Shown in pieces: positions 62,651 through 64,000 of a stretch of DNA of 64,000 nucleotides. Under the pieces are notes generated by a model. It was not told where the DNA came from. It saw only the letters and a program-made list of their open reading frames with translations, and made no database searches. A program made the translations under genes and the position numbers. The stretch's first letter is position 1. Every line of letters begins with the position of its first letter. The stretch comes from SB11 sp943370295 (GTDB lineage Bacteria; Bacteroidota; Bacteroidia; UBA8524): assembly GCA_943370295.1 (NCBI GenBank), contig CALRQL020000014.1, positions 28,457 to 92,456 on the forward strand, read 5' to 3'.

Positions 62651-63073
62651 ATGAATGTTGTTTTTAAGGTGGTACTTACTTTGCGGATTGACTGGAGCGA
62701 GATGGATATGTACGGACATGTAAATAATGTATCGTATTTTAAATATGTGCAGGCTGCAAGAGTAAATTACTGGGAGCAGGTGGGAATCACAGAGCATCAT
62801 GCAGCAACTAATATCGGTCCTATGCTGGCAGGCAGTAAATGCACATTTAAACGTCCGTTGTTTTATCCTGGGACGGTGCGTATAGAATCGAGGGTGGAGT
62901 TTATTAAGAATACCAGTTTTGGTATTGTACATCGGTTGCTTGATAGTGATGGTAATATTGCTGCTGAAGCAGAGGATGTGATAGTAATGTTTGATTTTAG
63001 TAAAAATGAAAAAAGCCCCTTTCCGCCGTTTATTAAACAACGGATTGAGGAACTTGAGAGTAGAGCGTTTTAG
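62651..63073 (+). CDS. Acyl-CoA thioesterase (hotdog, 4HBT type)
   Basis: A 140-residue hotdog-fold protein starting at the ATG at 62651. The 4HBT signature is clear: RIDWSEMDMYGHVNNVSYFKYVQ with the Asp/Glu region and the HVNN turn, and ARVNYWEQ. Strands RPLFYPGTVRIESRVEFI and ending GNIAAEAEDVIVMFDF complete the fold. Such enzymes hydrolyse acyl-CoA thioesters. It converges on the aminopeptidase gene with 7 bases between. Confidence 0.9.
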   Translation: MNVVFKVVLTLRIDWSEMDMYGHVNNVSYFKYVQAARVNYWEQVGITEHHAATNIGPMLAGSKCTFKRPLFYPGTVRIESRVEFIKNTSFGIVHRLLDSDGNIAAEAEDVIVMFDFSKNEKSPFPPFIKQRIEELESRAF

Positions 63074-63080
63074 CAGATAA

Positions 63081-64000
63081 TCAGGTGTTCATTAACGTTT
63101 CAATATGTTCGGCTTCAATAGGGGTGTTTTCTTGCAGGTTATAATTACCTTTATCGGTTATTAAAATATTGTTTTCAATACGTATGCCTATATTCTCGCC
63201 AGCTATATAAATGCCGGGTTCGTTAGTAAGCACCATACCGGCTTGCAGGGGTTGTTTCATATCGCCTACATCGTGTACGCTTAGTCCTAATAAATGCGAA
63301 AAATTATGGTAGCAATACGTTTGCAGGGCTTCTTTTCGTAGCGTTGTATTGTGTACTGCTTCTTTAGAAGCTAATCCCAAATCCACTAACTCTTTTAGTA
63401 ATAAATCAAAACAATGTTGCTGCAAATCAGATAGTAAAGCCCCGGTAAGCATACGTGTTTGCATGGCTTTATTTACCCTAAGTACCGCATTATACACCTG
63501 TTTTTGGCGTTGGGTAAACTGTCCGTTCACGGGCATCACACGGGTAAGGTCGGCATTGTAATTAGCCCACCTTGCTGCTGCATCAATCAAAAGTATATCG
63601 CCCGCTTTGCATTGCTTACTGTTGGCGGTGTAGTGCAATATGCAGCTATCAGCACCACTGGCAACAATAGGGTGATAATCGGCTGTTGCAGTGCCGTATT
63701 TGTAGTATTGGTACAGTAATTCGGCTTCAATTTCATACTCCCACACACCGGGTTTAACCATTTTCAGCAAACGCAAAAAACCTTGTGTGGTAATATTGGC
63801 AGCTTGTTGCATAAGCTCTATTTCGATAGTGTTTTTAACCATCCTCAAACTGCTGATAATGGGCGCAAGGCGTTTGTAGGTATGTGTGGGATATTTTTGC
63901 TTGCACCATTGGGCAAATTGTGCATCCTTATCTTGTACCTCAAGCACTGCGCGTAAATGCTCGTTGGCATTAAGGTAAATGGTTTGTTGTTGTAGGGCGT
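63081..64000 (-). CDS. Aminopeptidase P (Xaa-Pro aminopeptidase), N-terminus cut by window edge
   Basis: The frame runs past the GTG at 63947 to the window end; the upstream residues (IYLNANEHLRA) match the linker that follows the N-terminal domain of aminopeptidase P, so this is a truncated gene. The creatinase-type catalytic domain has the metal ligands: Asp in LIDAAARWANYNADLTRV (two Asp), His in HNFSHLLGLSVHDV, Glu in LTNEPGIYI and Glu in GIRIENNILI. The enzyme removes N-terminal residues before proline. It belongs to the M24 family. Confidence 0.93.
   Translation of the reverse strand, partial: ALQQQTIYLNANEHLRAVLEVQDKDAQFAQWCKQKYPTHTYKRLAPIISSLRMVKNTIEIELMQQAANITTQGFLRLLKMVKPGVWEYEIEAELLYQYYKYGTATADYHPIVASGADSCILHYTANSKQCKAGDILLIDAAARWANYNADLTRVMPVNGQFTQRQKQVYNAVLRVNKAMQTRMLTGALLSDLQQHCFDLLLKELVDLGLASKEAVHNTTLRKEALQTYCYHNFSHLLGLSVHDVGDMKQPLQAGMVLTNEPGIYIAGENIGIRIENNILITDKGNYNLQENTPIEAEHIETLMNT

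Overview
The window is a contiguous piece of a Bacteroidota chromosome. Six secreted proteins carry C-terminal signals of the type IX secretion system (four type A, two type B 'gliding' tails). Several promoters fit the phylum's TTG-N19/20-TAnnTTTG form, Shine-Dalgarno sites are mostly absent, and GC content looks moderate to low. Genes are dense on both strands, in short operons separated by clear hairpin terminators. There is no rRNA, prophage, insertion sequence or CRISPR array; one tRNA-Arg(ACG) is present. Two genes are cut by the window edges: an acyltransferase at the left and an aminopeptidase P at the right.

Layout. 1-7.2 kb: membrane acyltransferase, DUF2911 protein, two small or unknown proteins, a type IX type B adhesin-like protein and a prolyl oligopeptidase lipoprotein. 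7.0-14 kb: a 53-residue membrane protein, a zinc metallopeptidase, three related lipoproteins, a probable trans-envelope anti-sigma/beta-barrel protein overlapping an ECF sigma factor, and an Omp28-like type IX cargo. 14-19.5 kb: agmatinase, cysteine desulfurase, an AT-rich unknown secreted protein, MarC. 19.6-25.5 kb: a 1548-residue surface protein with 14 FG-GAP-like repeats, divergent from an AraC-type regulator with a pseudo-receiver domain. 25.5-34 kb: thymidylate synthase, LolE/FtsX-like permease, acetyltransferase, TerC, ADP-ribosylglycohydrolase, DUF4145, DinB, DUF2007 fusion, and a FloA-NfeD membrane pair. 34-40 kb: a candidate small RNA, an XRE/S24 repressor, a DEDDh exonuclease/GIY-YIG fusion, a VWA protein and DnaB. 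40-47.6 kb: beta-CASP nuclease with a small partner, MarR, TrhO, and a soluble histidine kinase with tandem PAS copies plus its response regulator. 47.6-64 kb: a three-gene exported Ig/PKD-like locus, a divergent helical protein, a second response regulator, two large type IX cargos, tRNA-Arg, a second small-RNA candidate, DUF3109, heme oxygenase, a cation efflux protein, a thioesterase and aminopeptidase P.

How genes work together. Much of the window builds or senses the cell surface. The sigma/anti-sigma/lipoprotein cluster looks like an envelope-signalling unit. The six type IX cargos need secretion machinery that is not in this window. The 47.6-51.6 kb locus looks like one surface complex in which only the middle protein carries a type IX tail. 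The repressor and nuclease pair at 34-36.5 kb may be a small DNA-damage module. The least described items are two intergenic RNA candidates that share a GGGA-capped hairpin and have near-consensus promoters and terminators, the four-copy cysteine domain of the lipoproteins, and the three-gene exported locus.
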